From assembly GCF_000807855.2 (NCBI RefSeq), contig NZ_JRYR02000001.1:3451837-3515836 (forward strand): a stretch of DNA of 64,000 nucleotides. Direction: 5' to 3'. A program made the position numbers and the translations under genes. Shown one piece after another: positions 62,561 to 64,000 of the stretch (its first letter is position 1; the number at the start of each line of letters is the position of its first letter). The DNA comes from Flammeovirga pacifica. Lineage in GTDB: Bacteria; Bacteroidota; Bacteroidia; Cytophagales; Flammeovirgaceae. A model generated the notes under the pieces. The model saw only the letters and a list, made by a program, of their open reading frames with translations. It ran no database searches and had not been told where the DNA came from.

Positions 62561-63958
62561 TTATCTTTTGAACTTGTTAATAGCTGATTTTAAAATTTCT
62601 TTCATGGATTCTTCAGGCATATAATCTACCAATTCATGATGTGCTTCATAATTAAGTTGAAGTGCCTTTTCAATAGAAATGAAGGCTTCATTCATTTTCC
62701 CATCAAGTAATTGATAAGCGGCTAAACGATAATATAAAGAATGATTATCAGGAATATTATTAATTGCTTTTTTCAGCGTTTCAATTCCTTCATTAAGTTC
62801 TTCAGCTTTAGCGTAAACTTCTGACCAATCTAACCAAACATAGATTTTATTTGGGTTAATTTCACAAGCATTTTTAAAAGCTTCTATACCAGAAACACTA
62901 TTACCTAAAGAACTTTCAGCTTTAGCTAAGGCGTACCAATATTCATCATAATGAGGATTTAGTTTTACAGCTTTATTTAAATAGTGCGTGGCTTCTAGAA
63001 AATTACCAAGTTTACGATGGTTTTCACCAACTCCAAACCAAGCTTCATCATAGTCAACATCTTTTTCAAGGGCTTTTTTGAAATAACGAATTCCTACATT
63101 GTAGTCTTCCATCATTTCAGAAGATGCACCAAGGTGGCAATACAATTCTGCAGAAGGATCTGTAGCTACTTGCAGTGCTTCAAGGTATTTTCTAAATGCA
63201 TTGGCATATTCTTTTGTATTTAGAAAGCAATGCCCCATTTGCATAAAGGCAACTTCAAAAGTATCATCAATTAAAGTGGCATATTCAAAAGCGGCTAAAG
63301 CTTTTTCAAATTGTTTGCACTGACTTAAGAATAACCCTTGATTAAACCAACGGTATTTATTGTAAGGATCTTGATCAATTAAAGCTTCTAAATGTGTTTC
63401 AGCATCACTGAGCATATCAAGTTTTAATGCTAAATCATACATCTCATAGACAGATTCTTCAATAGTGTCATCTTCTACTAAAGAAACTTTAAACATGCTA
63501 TAAGCTTCATCAATTCTATCAGCAGAAAGTAAAGTGATAGCGATGTTATAAATGATTTCACCTTTTTGAGAATCTGTAGTCTCAATTGCTTTAAAGAAGT
63601 AATCAATTGCACTATCAGTTTCTCCAACTATAGAATAGAGGGTACCTTTCTGGAAAAGAACCATAAATTCATTAGGAGAAATTTGTTCAGCCTCATCAAT
63701 TAATTGAAAAGCATCTTTATAATTACCTGTATATGCACTGATTTTGGAGCGATAAACTTTGACTGTAGCAGAATTGGGATAATATTTTTCTGCATGCTCA
63801 CAAACCGTCAATGCTTTATTGATTTTGAATTCATCAAAGTAATATTCAAGGATATCTTCAAAAGTATCTAAGTCATAAAATTCTTCACGACCACCTTTGA
63901 GGTTATTCTCGTATTCTTTGATTACTTTATTTATATCGTCATTAAACTGATTCGGCAT
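62561..63958 (-). CDS. tetratricopeptide repeat protein
   Basis: 465 residues with no signal peptide. At least ten TPR units, each ~34 residues, are visible from about residue 50 to 440 (for example NEFMVLFQKGTLYSIVGETDSAIDYFFKAI, AELYCHLGASSEMMEDYNVGIRYFKKALE, YDEAWFGVGENHRKLGNFLEATHYLNKAVKLNP, YDEYWYALAKAESSLGNSVSGIEAFKNA). Cytoplasmic protein-protein scaffold; the partner is unknown. The ATG lies at 63956-63958, 42 bp before the window end. Function not readable from context. Confidence 0.9.
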   Translation of the reverse strand: MPNQFNDDINKVIKEYENNLKGGREEFYDLDTFEDILEYYFDEFKINKALTVCEHAEKYYPNSATVKVYRSKISAYTGNYKDAFQLIDEAEQISPNEFMVLFQKGTLYSIVGETDSAIDYFFKAIETTDSQKGEIIYNIAITLLSADRIDEAYSMFKVSLVEDDTIEESVYEMYDLALKLDMLSDAETHLEALIDQDPYNKYRWFNQGLFLSQCKQFEKALAAFEYATLIDDTFEVAFMQMGHCFLNTKEYANAFRKYLEALQVATDPSAELYCHLGASSEMMEDYNVGIRYFKKALEKDVDYDEAWFGVGENHRKLGNFLEATHYLNKAVKLNPHYDEYWYALAKAESSLGNSVSGIEAFKNACEINPNKIYVWLDWSEVYAKAEELNEGIETLKKAINNIPDNHSLYYRLAAYQLLDGKMNEAFISIEKALQLNYEAHHELVDYMPEESMKEILKSAINKFKR

Positions 63959-64000
63959 CGTAAAGCGGATAGTTTAGAAAAATATTTTAATGGTACAGTT

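Noticed and set aside
1-64000. CRISPR arrays, tRNA or rRNA genes, IS elements, prophage
   Set aside because: No regularly spaced repeats, cloverleaf-like GC-rich segments, rRNA motifs, transposase or integrase genes were seen by eye; small RNA genes cannot be excluded without a covariance-model search.

Overview
The window is AT-rich DNA from a member of the phylum Bacteroidota, most likely an order Cytophagales bacterium resembling Flammeovirga (the genus is an inference from gene content; no database was searched). The evidence is type IX secretion (T9SS) C-terminal sorting domains, a PorP/SprF-type protein, a TonB-dependent receptor with a carboxypeptidase-like N-domain, LruC-domain lipoproteins, DUF5606, a Rho factor with a large basic insertion, TAnnTTTG-type -7 promoter boxes, and almost no Shine-Dalgarno sequences. 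About 46 protein genes are supported. I see no rRNA, tRNA, insertion sequence, prophage or CRISPR array.

Layout. 1-6.8 kb: the end of a fumarylacetoacetase gene, a glycine-zipper lipoprotein, a coupled surface protein + PorP/SprF pair, a TonB-like protein and a C45-type Ntn hydrolase. 7-13.8 kb: three tandem paralogous LruC-domain lipoproteins. 13.8-22.2 kb: a COG4324 metallopeptidase, a TonB-dependent receptor, and two copies of a two-gene cassette (SUMF1/FGE-like protein followed by a small T9SS cargo). 22.5-28 kb: cystathionine beta-synthase, recA with a palindromic operator candidate, a chalcone-isomerase-like protein and a BCCT transporter. 28-36.3 kb: a large T9SS leucine-rich surface protein, a HipA-like kinase + DUF3037 pair, a four-gene ABC transporter/YtrA-type regulator operon with a GTGCAC operator pair, and a GT9-like protein. 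36.5-44.7 kb: an ECF sigma factor, gmk, an operon with a giant NTT-like/HEAT/cNMP-binding protein, a DUF336 protein and a short POT-like transporter, then rho. 44.8-49 kb: a ceramidase-like protein and small envelope proteins. 49-54 kb: a free-standing rpoB and a DUF5606 gene. 54-64 kb: a histidine kinase, PolX, an SDR, panB, a pseudouridine synthase, a 547-bp gene-free region packed with DnaA boxes, a flavin reductase, a phosphosulfolactate synthase and a TPR protein.

How the genes work together. Housekeeping information genes (recA, rpoB, rho, gmk, sigma factor) are interspersed with envelope and surface genes. Many of the latter are lipoproteins or T9SS cargo, fitting a gliding, surface-colonising marine bacterium. 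Transcription units are short and mostly closed by clear hairpin terminators.

The observations most worth following are the DnaA-box cluster at 60.19-60.59 kb (an origin candidate), rpoB standing alone without rpoC or rplJL, the duplicated SUMF1/T9SS cassette whose FGE catalytic cysteines are missing, PolX with an apparently dead polymerase site, the recA palindrome, and the GTGCAC operator pair of the ABC/YtrA operon.
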